A stretch of 64,000 bases of DNA from Oceanobacter sp045430275 (lineage in GTDB: Bacteria; Pseudomonadota; Gammaproteobacteria; Pseudomonadales; Oceanobacteraceae), in NCBI GenBank assembly GCA_045430275.1, contig JAILXU010000002.1, positions 62,001 through 126,000 on the forward strand, written 5' to 3'. Shown in pieces: positions 50,548 through 60,339 of the stretch. Below the pieces are notes generated by a model. That model did not search any database. It saw only the letters and a program-made list of their open reading frames with translations, and had not been told where the DNA came from. Positions within the stretch are counted from its first letter, which is position 1. Each line of letters starts with the position of its first letter. A program made the position numbers and the translations under genes.

Positions 50548-52829
50548 CCCACGTCATCGAACTGCACGCTTTCGACGGCGGTATTCACCCGGCTGAGAAC
50601 AAGATCCAGAGTACTCAACGCCCGATTCAGCCAGCGCCGCTGCCTGAAGAACTGATCCTGCCACTGCATCAGCATATTGGTGCCGCTGGCATCCCGGTCG
50701 TGAGCGTGGGCGAAGCGGTATTAAAAGGCCAGATGATTGCCCGCCCGGAAGGGTTTGTCAGCGTTCCCCTGCATGCCTCGACCTCCGGCACCGTCACCGC
50801 CATTGAACCACGCGCGGTGCCTCATGCATCCGGGCTTGAGGAGCTGTGTATCGTCCTCAAACCCGATGGTAAGGACGAGTGGATTGAACACCAGAGCCTG
50901 TGTCAGGAACTGGGCGTTCATCACTACAGCAACATTGAGCCAGTTCAACTGGTGAATCGCATCCGTGAATCCGGCATTGCCGGGATGGGCGGTGCAGGCT
51001 TCCCAACCGCCGTCAAACTGTCGGTCAAGCGTGATGAACAGGGCCAAAGCCCGATTCACACCCTGATCCTGAACGGAGCCGAGTGTGAGCCTTACATCAC
51101 CGCCGATGACATGCTGATGCGCGAGCGCGCCGCTGAAGTGATTCAGGGTGCTCAGATTCTGCTGCATATTCTGGGAGCCAAACGCTGTCTGGTGGGTGTG
51201 GAAGACAACAAGCCAGAAGCCATCAAGGCTCTGAACGAAGCCCTGATTCCTCTGCACGAAGAGCATCATATTGATGTCGTCAGCATTCCGACCAAATATC
51301 CATCCGGTGGCGAAAAACAACTGATCCAGATTCTGACCGGCGAAGAAGTGCCTTCAGGCGGCATTCCCGCCAACCTCGGTATCGTGTGCCAGAACGTTTC
51401 TACCGCTGCGGCGATTCACCGCGCCGTCAACATCGGTCAGCCACTGGTCAACCGCATTACCACGGTGACAGGCCGTACCGTGATGAATCCCGGCAACTGG
51501 GAAGTGGCGCTGGGTACCCCGGTCGAACACCTGCTGAAGCAAGCCAGTTATCACCCGGACAAGCGCGAGCGTGTGATCATGGGCGGCCCCATGATGGGCT
51601 TTGCACTGCCGGACACCAATATTCCCATTATCAAAACCAGTAACTGCCTGCTGGCCCCGACCGAACAGGAACTGCCCACCAACGACATGGCCATGGCCTG
51701 CATTCGCTGCGGCATGTGTACGGAAGCCTGTCCGGTGCAGTTATTGCCACAACAACTGTACTGGTTCAGCAAGAGTCAGGAGTTTGACAAGGCCGAACAG
51801 CACAACCTGTTCGACTGCATCGAATGCGGTGCCTGTTCTTACGTCTGTCCAAGCCAGATTCCGCTGGTGCAATACTATCGCTTTGCCAAAGGCTCCATCC
51901 GCGAGGAACGCGAAGCCCAGGCCAAAGCCGACCGGGCGCGTGAGCATTTCGAGCGCCGTATTGCTCGTCAGGAGCAGGAAGCCGCCGAGAAAGAAGCCAA
52001 GCGTAAAGCGCGTGCGGAAGCGGCTGCCAAAGCCAAGCAGGAAAAAGCCCAACAGGCTGCCACACCAGCGGCTGACGAGCCAGCCAAGGCTTCGACTAGT
52101 GCAGGTGCAGGTGTAGGCGCTACTACTTCACCGGCATTGGAAAAACTGCAAAAGCAACTGACTGCTGCCAAGACTGCCGTGACCAAGACCAAAGAAAAAC
52201 TGGCCGCTGCTCAGGAAGCCGGAGACGATACCAAACTCACGGCTCTGACCACCGCTTTGGAAAAATCCCAGACGCGTATGAAAGATCTGGCCAAAAGCAT
52301 CGCTGCTGAGAAGAAAGCTCTGAAAGCCGCTCCAGCTACTGACAGCGGCACGGATAAAGGCGACCCCAACAGCCCGGAACGCCTCAAGCGCAAATGGGAA
52401 ACCGCTCAGGCACGACTGGATACAGCCTTGCAACGACTGACAGCAGCAGAAGCCGAAGGACTGGATACCGTACCGGCTCTGAAAGAAGGCATCGCCAAAC
52501 AGCAAGCTCGGGTAGACGACGCCAAAATCGCGTATGAGAAAGCGATGTCTGGGGCCGCACAGGCTGCTACCGCAACGGCAACGGCAGCCGCAACCGCAAC
52601 CGATGTAGACGTTGACGCTCTGAGCAAGAAAATTCTGGCCCAGCAGGATCGCCTGACCAAAGCACAGGAGCGTCTGAGCATGGCACAGGAACAAAATCTG
52701 CCAACCACAGATGCGCTGGCAAAAGGGGTTGATAAGCAGCAACAAAAACTCGACCAGATGATCATGCAACTCCCGGCCGGAACTCCCGTGCCAACCTTGA
52801 CGGCCACGACCGGTACGGAGACGAAATAA
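50544..52829 (+). CDS. rsxC: Rnf/Rsx complex subunit C with long helical tail
   Basis: 761-residue peripheral subunit that binds NADH and FMN. The core (~1-450) has the GMGGAGFPTAVKL flavin/NADH block, an SLBB part, and two [4Fe-4S] sites (CIRCGMCTEACP, CIECGACSYVCP). From ~470 to the end it is a low-complexity Ala/Lys/Glu/Gln helical tail with repeated KLQKQL / QQARVDDAK-like units, as in many gammaproteobacterial RsxC proteins. Tail length varies between species, and role is unknown. It overlaps rsxB by 4 and rsxD by 1 base. Confidence 0.95.
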   Translation: MTHVIELHAFDGGIHPAENKIQSTQRPIQPAPLPEELILPLHQHIGAAGIPVVSVGEAVLKGQMIARPEGFVSVPLHASTSGTVTAIEPRAVPHASGLEELCIVLKPDGKDEWIEHQSLCQELGVHHYSNIEPVQLVNRIRESGIAGMGGAGFPTAVKLSVKRDEQGQSPIHTLILNGAECEPYITADDMLMRERAAEVIQGAQILLHILGAKRCLVGVEDNKPEAIKALNEALIPLHEEHHIDVVSIPTKYPSGGEKQLIQILTGEEVPSGGIPANLGIVCQNVSTAAAIHRAVNIGQPLVNRITTVTGRTVMNPGNWEVALGTPVEHLLKQASYHPDKRERVIMGGPMMGFALPDTNIPIIKTSNCLLAPTEQELPTNDMAMACIRCGMCTEACPVQLLPQQLYWFSKSQEFDKAEQHNLFDCIECGACSYVCPSQIPLVQYYRFAKGSIREEREAQAKADRAREHFERRIARQEQEAAEKEAKRKARAEAAAKAKQEKAQQAATPAADEPAKASTSAGAGVGATTSPALEKLQKQLTAAKTAVTKTKEKLAAAQEAGDDTKLTALTTALEKSQTRMKDLAKSIAAEKKALKAAPATDSGTDKGDPNSPERLKRKWETAQARLDTALQRLTAAEAEGLDTVPALKEGIAKQQARVDDAKIAYEKAMSGAAQAATATATAAATATDVDVDALSKKILAQQDRLTKAQERLSMAQEQNLPTTDALAKGVDKQQQKLDQMIMQLPAGTPVPTLTATTGTETK

Positions 52830-53878
52830 TGGCACTACTGACTCTTTCATCTCCTCATGCCCATGGTAGCAATCAGACCGGGAAGGTCATGCTGACCGTG
52901 ATTCTGGCCACACTGCCCGGATTGCTGGTCGCTACTGGCTTCTTTGGATGGGGCACACTGATCAACGTGCTGCTGGCCTCTGCAGTGGCCGTCGCCAGCG
53001 AAGCGGCGATACTGAAGCTACGCCACCGTCCGATTGCGTTTTTTCTGCGCGATAACACAGCCCTGTTGACCGGCGTATTGCTGGGTCTGGCCTTGCCACC
53101 GTTCGTCCCCTGGTGGGTGACGGTGGTCGCCAGCAGCTTTGCGATTGTGTTCGCCAAACAATTGTACGGCGGCATTGGCAATAACCCGTTTAACCCGGCC
53201 ATGGTCGGCTACGCACTGGTGTTGGTGTCCTTTCCGGTACAAATGACCACCAACTGGGCTTTGTCTGCCCAGATGGATGTTGCCTCAACAGCCGGTTTGG
53301 GCGATGCACTGGCGGCCATTTTTGCCAGCAGCGGAGCCGATGCGTTCACCGGAGCCACGCCGCTGGATGCTTACAAGCACCTGATTGATAAAAGCACCGC
53401 CAATGAAGTACTGGCACAAAGTACCTTCAATGGCTGGCTGAACGGCGGCTGGGAATGGGTCAATCTGGCCTATTTACTCGGCGGCCTGGTACTGATCTGG
53501 CGTAAAATCATCACCTGGCACATTCCGGTTTCCATGCTCGGTGCGCTGGCGCTGTGTTCGCTGATGTTTGGCTGGGATGCCGACATGTACACACCGCTGT
53601 CGCTGCATTTGCTCAGCGGTGCCACCATGCTGGGTGCATTCTTTATTGCCACCGACCCGGTATCGGCGTCCACCACATCCCGAGGCCGCCTGTTCTACGG
53701 CGCTGGCATTGGCATTTTGCTGTACGTCATTCGTACCTGGGGAGCCTACCCGGACGCGGTGGCGTTTGCGGTATTGCTGATGAATTTCGCTGCGCCCTTT
53801 ATTGATGCCTACACCCAGCCTCGTACCTATGGACATACCGAAGCCAAACGCGGCCTGACTCGCAAGGAGGACGCATAA
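52829..53878 (+). CDS. rsxD: Rnf/Rsx complex subunit D
   Basis: 349-residue membrane subunit carrying a covalent FMN. Multiple hydrophobic helices. The flavinylation region FTGATPLDAYK contains the Thr that takes FMN through a phosphoester bond. Family blocks HRPIAFFLRDNTALLTGVLLG, GGIGNNPFNPAMVGYA and ATDPVSASTTSRGRL are intact. Starts on the last base of rsxC. Confidence 0.95.
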   Translation: MALLTLSSPHAHGSNQTGKVMLTVILATLPGLLVATGFFGWGTLINVLLASAVAVASEAAILKLRHRPIAFFLRDNTALLTGVLLGLALPPFVPWWVTVVASSFAIVFAKQLYGGIGNNPFNPAMVGYALVLVSFPVQMTTNWALSAQMDVASTAGLGDALAAIFASSGADAFTGATPLDAYKHLIDKSTANEVLAQSTFNGWLNGGWEWVNLAYLLGGLVLIWRKIITWHIPVSMLGALALCSLMFGWDADMYTPLSLHLLSGATMLGAFFIATDPVSASTTSRGRLFYGAGIGILLYVIRTWGAYPDAVAFAVLLMNFAAPFIDAYTQPRTYGHTEAKRGLTRKEDA

Positions 53879-54567
53879 TGCAAGAACTGATTGCTTCCAT
53901 TCGTCATAACGCCATTGGCCTGAGTTTATTTGCGCTGGTTACAGCCGGTGCGATTGCCGTGACTCAGGTTGCCACCGCCGATCGCATTGCTCACAACATC
54001 CGTCTGGCTCAGGCCAAGGCTCTGAACGAAATCGTTCCAGCCAACCAGTACGACAACGATTTGCTCACAGACAGCCTGCCTGTCGATAGCCGTTTTAATC
54101 AGCAATTGCTGGGGCCATTGCCAGACGATGCAGTCATCTATCGCGCCAGACAGCAAGGCCAGATTCACACCGTGATCCTGCCAGCGGTTGCTCCAGACGG
54201 TTACACCATGGAAATCGGCTTGCTGGTCGGCATTACCGCCGATGGCCAGATTGCCGGTGTGCGTGTCACCAGCCACCGGGAAACTCCGGGGCTGGGCGAT
54301 AAGGTGGATCTGAAAAAGTCCGACTGGGTGCTGAATTTCAATGGCAAATCCCTAAACAGCCCGGACGCCGAACAATGGGCCGTGAAACGCGATGGCGGCG
54401 ACTTTGACCAGTTCACCGGCGCAACCATCACACCGCGTGCGGTGGTCAAGGCCGTGAAACATGCCCTGAAATTCTTTGAGCTGCACAAGGCTGTTTTGCT
54501 GGACAGCACGCCTGCCACCCCATCATCGACCACCGTTTCAGATACAGGAGCCAAGACTCGTGGATAA
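53878..54567 (+). CDS. rsxG: Rnf/Rsx complex subunit G
   Basis: 229 residues: one N-terminal membrane helix, then a periplasmic FMN-binding domain. The motif FDQFTGATITPRAVVKAV holds the acceptor Thr for covalent FMN (TGATIT). HRETPGLGDKV is another conserved block. A short Pro/Thr/Ser tail follows. It starts on the last base of rsxD; its 3' end overlaps rsxE by 8 bases. Confidence 0.95.
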   Translation: MQELIASIRHNAIGLSLFALVTAGAIAVTQVATADRIAHNIRLAQAKALNEIVPANQYDNDLLTDSLPVDSRFNQQLLGPLPDDAVIYRARQQGQIHTVILPAVAPDGYTMEIGLLVGITADGQIAGVRVTSHRETPGLGDKVDLKKSDWVLNFNGKSLNSPDAEQWAVKRDGGDFDQFTGATITPRAVVKAVKHALKFFELHKAVLLDSTPATPSSTTVSDTGAKTRG

Positions 54568-55261
54568 GTCCTTGCGTGATATTTCTCTGGATGGTCTCTG
54601 GAACAACAATCCGGCGCTGGTGCAGTTGCTGGGCCTGTGCCCGCTGCTGGCCGTCACCGGCTCGGTCGTTAACGCGTTGGGACTGGGTTTTGCCACCATG
54701 ATGGTGTTGATTGGCTCCAACGTGTCGGTGTCGTTGATTCGGAATCACGTCCCGGATGCCGTGCGCCTGCCTGCGTTCGTGATGATCATTGCCTCCTTTG
54801 TGACCGTGGCCGAGCTGGTGATGCAAGCGTTCACTTACGAGCTGTACGAAGTGCTGGGGATTTTTATTCCGCTGATCGTCACCAACTGCGCCATTCTGGG
54901 CCGTGCCGATGCCTTTGCCTGCAAGAACCCGGTGCTTCCGGCGGCGGTTGACGGCCTGATGATGGCGCTGGGCTTTACTCTGGTACTGGTGCTGCTGGGT
55001 GCGATGCGTGAGGTGCTGGGTCAGGGCGTGATTTTCTCGGATATGCAATTGTTATTCGGGCCAATGGCGGCGGGCTGGAAAATCGAGCTGGTCAAGGATT
55101 ACCCGGACTTTCTGTTTGCCATTCTGCCTCCCGGTGCCTTTATGGCCATGGGCCTTCTGATTGCGGGCAAGAACATCATTGATGACCGTATCAAAGCGGC
55201 TGCGGATGCCGAAAAAGAGCCTGTGGTTTCTGGTAGCAAGCGCGTTCGGGTTACCGGATAA
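54560..55261 (+). CDS. rsxE: Rnf/Rsx complex subunit E
   Basis: 233-residue six-helix membrane subunit paralogous to RsxA, with NNPALVQLLGLCPLLAVT and VTNCAILGRADAFA where the conserved Cys lie. I use the GTG at 54560, which has AGGAG nine bases upstream and matches the family start; the longer frame is rsxG sequence in another frame. Last gene of the operon. The nth gene that often follows in enterics is absent. Confidence 0.95.
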   Translation: MDKSLRDISLDGLWNNNPALVQLLGLCPLLAVTGSVVNALGLGFATMMVLIGSNVSVSLIRNHVPDAVRLPAFVMIIASFVTVAELVMQAFTYELYEVLGIFIPLIVTNCAILGRADAFACKNPVLPAAVDGLMMALGFTLVLVLLGAMREVLGQGVIFSDMQLLFGPMAAGWKIELVKDYPDFLFAILPPGAFMAMGLLIAGKNIIDDRIKAAADAEKEPVVSGSKRVRVTG

Positions 55262-55521
55262 GACATCTCATCTCAATAGAAGCGAAAGGGTCAGAAATGG
55301 CCCACCCGCTTCTGACTCTGAACTCGTCCACATTGGCGACTCTTCCCTCTCCCTTTCCTGCTTTTCTTCACACAATTGCTATCTGATGCTGTCACACTGC
55401 CGGGCACGGCTTTACTGTCGTTGTTCCAATCAGAAACCCTGAGGCCTGATTGCATCTGAGACACACGCAAAGACTGCAAGTGGTTCGGCCTGTCCGACAC
55501 TCAACCCAAAGGAAAGGAACC

Positions 55522-56688
55522 ATGTCTACAATTCATACGCCCCGCTTATTGCCCGGATTATTGGTCGCCGCCACGCTGGCAGCCCTCAGCGCTTGCAGCG
55601 ATGATCAACCCGCTCAGAAAGCCAGTTCAGCCGCGAACAAGGAAACGGCCCATCAGGAGACAGCAAAAGCGCCTGTTACGTCCGAACAAGCTGAATCCTC
55701 CCAACAAGCCAGTAAATTGGGCAGCTATACGGTGGATATTCAGCAGACGTCGGTATCCGGTCTGTCGTCTGGTGCGTTTATGACCTCACAGCTCTATATC
55801 GTTCATTCAGACATCATGGTGGGTGCCGGTGTGATTGCGGGTGGGCCTTATCTGTGCTCGTTGTCCTGGCCAATGACTGTCCCCATGATAACGGCTACCA
55901 CGACTTGCATGAATCCTCCTGAGAATCTGGGGCCGAATCTGCCAAGGCTGGAAAGCAAAACCCGCGAGCTATCCAACGATGGAGACATTGATACCATCAG
56001 CAATCTGGCCAATGACCGGATTTATCTGTTTAGCGGCCAGAATGACAAAACCGTTCACCCACCGGTCATGGACAGCACGCTCACGTTCTTTACCGACCTG
56101 GGTGTGCCCGTGGATGCCATCAGTTACGACAACAGCGTCAATGCCGGGCATGCCATCATCACCAATCATGCGGATGACGTACCCTGCTCCGAAACGGAGT
56201 CGCCCTATATCAACAACTGCAACTTTATGCAGTCCAGCCGCATCATTGAGCATATTTATCCGGGGAGCCAGCCAGCCGCTGCTCAGATCAGCGGTCAAAT
56301 CATTGAATTTGATCAGACAGAGTTCTTCCCCAATGACATTACCAGCATGTCAGACAAGGGATTTGCCTATGTGCCTGAACAATGTGCTCAGGGAACGGAA
56401 TGCCGCATTCACGTTGCCATTCATGGCTGTGAACAGGGTTATGAATCCATCGGGGATGACTATTACTCAAGCACGGGCTACAACGAGATGGCCGATACCA
56501 ACAATCTGATCATTCTGTATCCGCAGGCCAGCAAATCCATCACCATGCCAGTGAACCCCAAAGGCTGCTGGGATTTCTGGGGGTATTCTTCCTACAATCA
56601 ATTAGCGCCCGATTTCTACACCCGTGAAGCGCCACAGATCAAAGCCATTCACAGCATGATCAAACGCCTGGCTGGTACAGACGCCTGA
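55522..56688 (+). CDS. PHB-depolymerase-like esterase, lipoprotein
   Basis: 388 residues. The start at 55522 follows AAAGGAAAGGAA. The signal sequence ends LAALSAC, a lipobox, so it is probably an outer-membrane lipoprotein. A low-complexity Ala/Gln/Ser linker (~25-65) precedes an alpha/beta hydrolase domain of the extracellular poly(3-hydroxybutyrate) depolymerase / CE1-like type: GLSSGAFM with nucleophilic Ser, an Asp in SGQNDKTVHP, and His candidates in NAGHA and IHGCEQG. Multiple Cys suggest disulfides, matching an export role. Substrate (PHB, feruloyl or other esters) is open. A perfect hairpin follows the stop. Confidence 0.85.
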   Translation: MSTIHTPRLLPGLLVAATLAALSACSDDQPAQKASSAANKETAHQETAKAPVTSEQAESSQQASKLGSYTVDIQQTSVSGLSSGAFMTSQLYIVHSDIMVGAGVIAGGPYLCSLSWPMTVPMITATTTCMNPPENLGPNLPRLESKTRELSNDGDIDTISNLANDRIYLFSGQNDKTVHPPVMDSTLTFFTDLGVPVDAISYDNSVNAGHAIITNHADDVPCSETESPYINNCNFMQSSRIIEHIYPGSQPAAAQISGQIIEFDQTEFFPNDITSMSDKGFAYVPEQCAQGTECRIHVAIHGCEQGYESIGDDYYSSTGYNEMADTNNLIILYPQASKSITMPVNPKGCWDFWGYSSYNQLAPDFYTREAPQIKAIHSMIKRLAGTDA

Positions 56689-56697
56689 TCATCACAG

Positions 56698-56730
56698 CCG
56701 ATATAACCTGCGTTTGGCAGGTTATATCGG
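56698..56730. terminator. Perfect 14-bp hairpin between convergent genes
   Basis: CCGATATAACCTGC (56698-56711) / GCAGGTTATATCGG (56717-56730) with a 5-base loop, between stops at 56688 (+) and 56735 (-). T tracts are weak, but position and perfection suggest a shared terminator. Confidence 0.6.
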
Positions 56731-56734
56731 GCCT

Positions 56735-57385
56735 TCAGGAGAGTCGCTGACCTCGACGGCCACTGAGGTAAGAAAAGAGGGCTGATACCAGCTTTTGTTT
56801 GCGGTGCGGACGCTGTTTGAGCGGCTCAGGCACACCATTGATGCGCAGTGCCAGACCGGAATAACAGGCAGCGTTATAAAAACGCATCACCTCTTCGGTC
56901 TCTACCTTGAGAATTTTGGAAGCCAGAAAAATAGATGTCGGACGCATGGAGAACAGACTCGCCAGACGAATGGTGCTGCCACTGGAAGGCAAACGCGTCA
57001 GGTTCGGCCAGCGCTTTAGCTGGATCACGTCTTCCACCCGACAGCCTTTATTGGTGCAACAACTGGTGGCCCGGTAGCCGGTATAACCGATTGTCCAGAG
57101 TAGTTCTTCCATTGGTCTGGGTGACGGTTTACGATCCAGAACCCACTGCACTTTACGGGTTTCCGATAAATCCATAAACGCACACTCGCCTTTCAGAGTA
57201 TGAGCACACAGGGCTTCAGCGATGGTGTCCGGGTCGTAAAAGCACTTTTCCTTGCCATCAATCACCACCACACTGCCGCGGCCAATACGCAAGGCCCCAC
57301 ATTGCTGTTCATCCTGCAGTTCCTGAATCAATTGCACCAGATCACTGTCGCTTGCCAGGGAACGCTGCTTGCTGCCGTCGATCAT
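56735..57385 (-). CDS. Uncharacterised regulator-like protein (216 aa)
   Basis: I start at 57385 (MIDGSKQRSL), preceded by AGAGGA; an in-frame ATG 12 codons earlier is possible. The N-terminal half (LVQLIQELQDEQQCGALRIGRGSVVVIDGKEKCFYDP) resembles the fold of DUF4388-like signalling modules. A middle motif SCCTNKGC clusters Cys and could bind metal. The C-terminal part is basic and helical (KVETEEVMRFYNAACYSGLAL) and ends in a highly basic tail. No certain family; a role in signal output is a guess. Confidence 0.6.
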   Translation of the reverse strand: MIDGSKQRSLASDSDLVQLIQELQDEQQCGALRIGRGSVVVIDGKEKCFYDPDTIAEALCAHTLKGECAFMDLSETRKVQWVLDRKPSPRPMEELLWTIGYTGYRATSCCTNKGCRVEDVIQLKRWPNLTRLPSSGSTIRLASLFSMRPTSIFLASKILKVETEEVMRFYNAACYSGLALRINGVPEPLKQRPHRKQKLVSALFSYLSGRRGQRLS

Positions 57386-57652
57386 CTTATATCCTCTTAT
57401 TATCAGAGTTGCAGACATCAACTGCCTGCCGAAATAAGTGAGCCCCAGCAGTCAGCTTGTTCAGGGCTGCACGCTAGGTGAGGGTCATGACATCCTGATG
57501 AAATAGAAACAACGCATAAGACAAACACGGAGAACAGGAATACTTTGATACATATCCATCAGTACCCGCTATGGACATGCGAAGAATCAAACCCGCACCC
57601 TCGGCAGAAAACCAGAGTCGTGCGGGTTAAAACACGGCAAGAGCAGACGAAT

Positions 57653-58519
57653 CTACTGGATAAAGTCCAGAATATCCGTTGCTACGTTATAGGGCTGTTC
57701 CCAGTGGGTATTGTGACCAGCGCCCTCATACGGCTTGAACGTCGTGTGCGGGATAACCGCTTGCAGCGCCGTTTGAGTCGCCGCATCCATCAGCGGATCA
57801 GCCGTTCCCCACAGAATCAACGTTGGGGCCTGAACGTCTTTCAGGAAGCGACTGTGATCGTCACTCAACAGGGTTCTGAACGCCTGTTTCCAAACTCTGG
57901 CTGGCACTTTGGCGGTTTCCGATAGCACGGTATTAAAGAAAGCTTCGTCCACCAGATTGGGGCCGGTTTGCCAGTCACGAATAAACTCTGGAGTCACCGG
58001 ATCAACAAAATCAGATTTGCCAATCGCTTCATCCCACAAATATTCGCCCACACCATTGCCAACAAACGTTGGCGTTGAGCCAATGAGTACCAGCTTGCTG
58101 ACACGCTCTGGATACACTGAAGCCATCTGATGTGCCACAAACGAACCCATGGAATGACCGACCACAACCGCCTGATCAATTTTCAGGCGATCCATAAACG
58201 CGATCATGTCTTCCGCCAGTGTAGCAATCTGATAACCACCCGCCGGTTTTGAGGAATCACCATGACCACGAAAAGTCGGCGCATAAACACGGTACTGGTT
58301 ATTCAGGTGTGGCGCGACCGATGACCACGAATGCTTCGAGTCGGTGACACCGTGCAGCATCAACACCGCAGGCGCACGACGTGGGCCAGACACGTCATAC
58401 TGAATACGAACTTTCGGGGCAATTTTGACGGTTTTGGTTTTCACGTCCCCAGCCAATACCGGGTTGACGAACAGCAGACTGACCAGAACCGTCCAAACGG
58501 ACATAATGCGAGTTTTCAT
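57653..58519 (-). CDS. Exported alpha/beta hydrolase
   Basis: 288 residues with a signal peptide (~1-24, ending NPVLAG), so it acts in the periplasm or outside. The elbow is VVGHSMGSFVAH, with nucleophilic Ser. Asp in LWGTADPLM and His in GAGHNTHWEQP complete the triad. The sequence HGVTDSKHSWSSV is the usual oxyanion region. Start ATG at 58519 is preceded by GGGAGAG; a TTG one codon earlier is less likely. Resembles epoxide-hydrolase/haloperoxidase-type enzymes; substrate unknown. Single gene. Confidence 0.85.
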   Translation of the reverse strand: MKTRIMSVWTVLVSLLFVNPVLAGDVKTKTVKIAPKVRIQYDVSGPRRAPAVLMLHGVTDSKHSWSSVAPHLNNQYRVYAPTFRGHGDSSKPAGGYQIATLAEDMIAFMDRLKIDQAVVVGHSMGSFVAHQMASVYPERVSKLVLIGSTPTFVGNGVGEYLWDEAIGKSDFVDPVTPEFIRDWQTGPNLVDEAFFNTVLSETAKVPARVWKQAFRTLLSDDHSRFLKDVQAPTLILWGTADPLMDAATQTALQAVIPHTTFKPYEGAGHNTHWEQPYNVATDILDFIQ

Positions 58520-58866
58520 CAATCATCTCTCCCTGTAATTCTCCAAGAATGATGGGACTATCAGCAACGTCAGCCCCGCCACCAGAATAGCCCATCCGAG
58601 AACCGTTGAATTCTTTTAAACCCCATTAAAAGCTCTTTTTAGAGCCAAAAATCCCTTCAAAAAGACCTCAACAACCAACTTGGCGCAGATCTACCAGCAG
58701 CATGACTGTCACTCCCGAATTTACGGCCGCTTCCTACTCAGGTAGCACAACCGATAGCCACGTTCACACCACCCGATTGACCCTCTCTATCAGGCGCTTC
58801 TGTGACTTGGATTTACGAAACGATTTCCGTAGGCTCATCAGCATACTGATTTTACAGGTCGTTGTT
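58520..58866. other. Divergent intergenic region hydrolase / DUF3422
   Basis: AT-rich at 58600-58680, with a small hairpin GCTCT/AGAGC near 58632-58645. An in-frame extension of the downstream gene to 58702 is possible but not supported. No other gene is seen. Confidence 0.45.
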
Positions 58867-60204
58867 ATGCCTACCGCTTCTTCAGGCTCTGCCAATCCGG
58901 CACCGGATATTCATACGCCAGCCTTGACTCTGAACGTTCACCCCATGCGTTCAGCCCTGTACGAAGAACTGCACAATCGCCCGTCTCCAGTGATTCAGGG
59001 CAACTGTCGGGTGGCTCACTTCACTGTCAAACTGCGCGATAACCGCCAGCAGATTCACGCTCATGTGGTGGAGCTGTGTCGGCGCTTCAGCGTGCCTGCA
59101 CCAGACCCGGAGTCATCCTGTCTGTATCAGGACTTCGGCGGCTTTGAACTGCGCTGGGAACGCCACCTGGAGTTCTCCAACTTCACCTTTATTGTCCCCG
59201 GCGACGAAGCCTTTGCCGACGACACTCTGGCGTTTATTCCCAAGGACTGGCTCGCCGCCATGCCCGGTGAGTTAGTGGTCGCTGTCAATCTGGCCCTGAT
59301 CAGTGAAGAACCCAGCGAGCAACAACTGCATCGGTGGTTTGAAGGCCAACGCCTGAACGGTGCTGAAGTGAACGACGGCGCAGCCACGGTCTGGACGGCT
59401 TTTCGCCTCCACAGCGATGGCTTTGGGCGCATTCTGGCGGTCAACAAGGGCCTGACGCCTTACCAGAGCGGACGTCTGGTACAGCGTTTGTTTGAACTGG
59501 AAACCTATCGTCTGATGTCGTTGCTGGCATTGCCCGTAGCGCGTCGTATGGGCCACGAACTGGGCCGGGTTGAAACCAGTCTGGCCAGCCTCAACCAGAG
59601 CATTTCCGAGCTGGAAAACAACGCCGATGACCGCGAGTTGCTCAAGTCGCTGTCGCAACTGGCCGCCGACGTAGAGCGCTTTCGTTCTGACACCAACTTC
59701 CGCTTTGCAGCCGCCGTGGCTTACCACGACCTGGTGCGTGACCGCCTGAACCAATTGTGCGAAGAACCCATCAGCGGCTACCAAAGCCTGCGTGAATTCC
59801 TCGAACGCCGCCTGACCCCCGGCATCAAGACCTGTACCTCGGTGCGCGACCAGCTCGAAGACCTGTCCCGACGCATTCACCGCACAACCAGCTTGCTCCG
59901 CACACGAGTGGATTTATCGATTCAGGAACAGAATCAGGATCTGCTTTCCTCCATGAACCGACGCAGTGAGCTGCAACTGCGCCTGCAGCAAACGGTAGAA
60001 GGTTTGTCTGTGGTAGCGATTGGCTACTATCTATTGTCGCTGATTGGTATTGGCGTCAGCGGCCTGAAAGCCTGGGGGCTGGAGCTTGATCCGTATCTGG
60101 TCAAAGGGGTGTCGCTGCCGATTGTTCTGGGTGTGGTATACATCGGCGTGCGCAGCATTCGCCACCACGTCACCAAACAGGACGTTGAGCACGACCCTCA
60201 TTGA
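58867..60204 (+). CDS. DUF3422 family protein
   Basis: 445 residues from the ATG at 58867, which fits the family start (HPMRSALYEELHNRPSPVIQG). The long middle part is helical with coiled-coil character (~250-375). Near the C-terminus (~380-430) two hydrophobic helices flank GVSGLKAWGLELDPY, anchoring the protein in the inner membrane. The family is widespread in proteobacteria and uncharacterised. An in-frame upstream extension to 58702 looks noncoding (low similarity, Thr-rich). Confidence 0.85.
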   Translation: MPTASSGSANPAPDIHTPALTLNVHPMRSALYEELHNRPSPVIQGNCRVAHFTVKLRDNRQQIHAHVVELCRRFSVPAPDPESSCLYQDFGGFELRWERHLEFSNFTFIVPGDEAFADDTLAFIPKDWLAAMPGELVVAVNLALISEEPSEQQLHRWFEGQRLNGAEVNDGAATVWTAFRLHSDGFGRILAVNKGLTPYQSGRLVQRLFELETYRLMSLLALPVARRMGHELGRVETSLASLNQSISELENNADDRELLKSLSQLAADVERFRSDTNFRFAAAVAYHDLVRDRLNQLCEEPISGYQSLREFLERRLTPGIKTCTSVRDQLEDLSRRIHRTTSLLRTRVDLSIQEQNQDLLSSMNRRSELQLRLQQTVEGLSVVAIGYYLLSLIGIGVSGLKAWGLELDPYLVKGVSLPIVLGVVYIGVRSIRHHVTKQDVEHDPH

Positions 60205-60339
60205 GGTTGTAGTCAGATTTTGCCTGGGCCAGAAAAACTGACACAGCTCAAATTCAATACCAGAGGTTAACGAAACTGCTATTCTGAGAATCATTATATT
60301 GGTTCATCAAACCACTTTTGATCCAGAGGCTGCCTTTTC

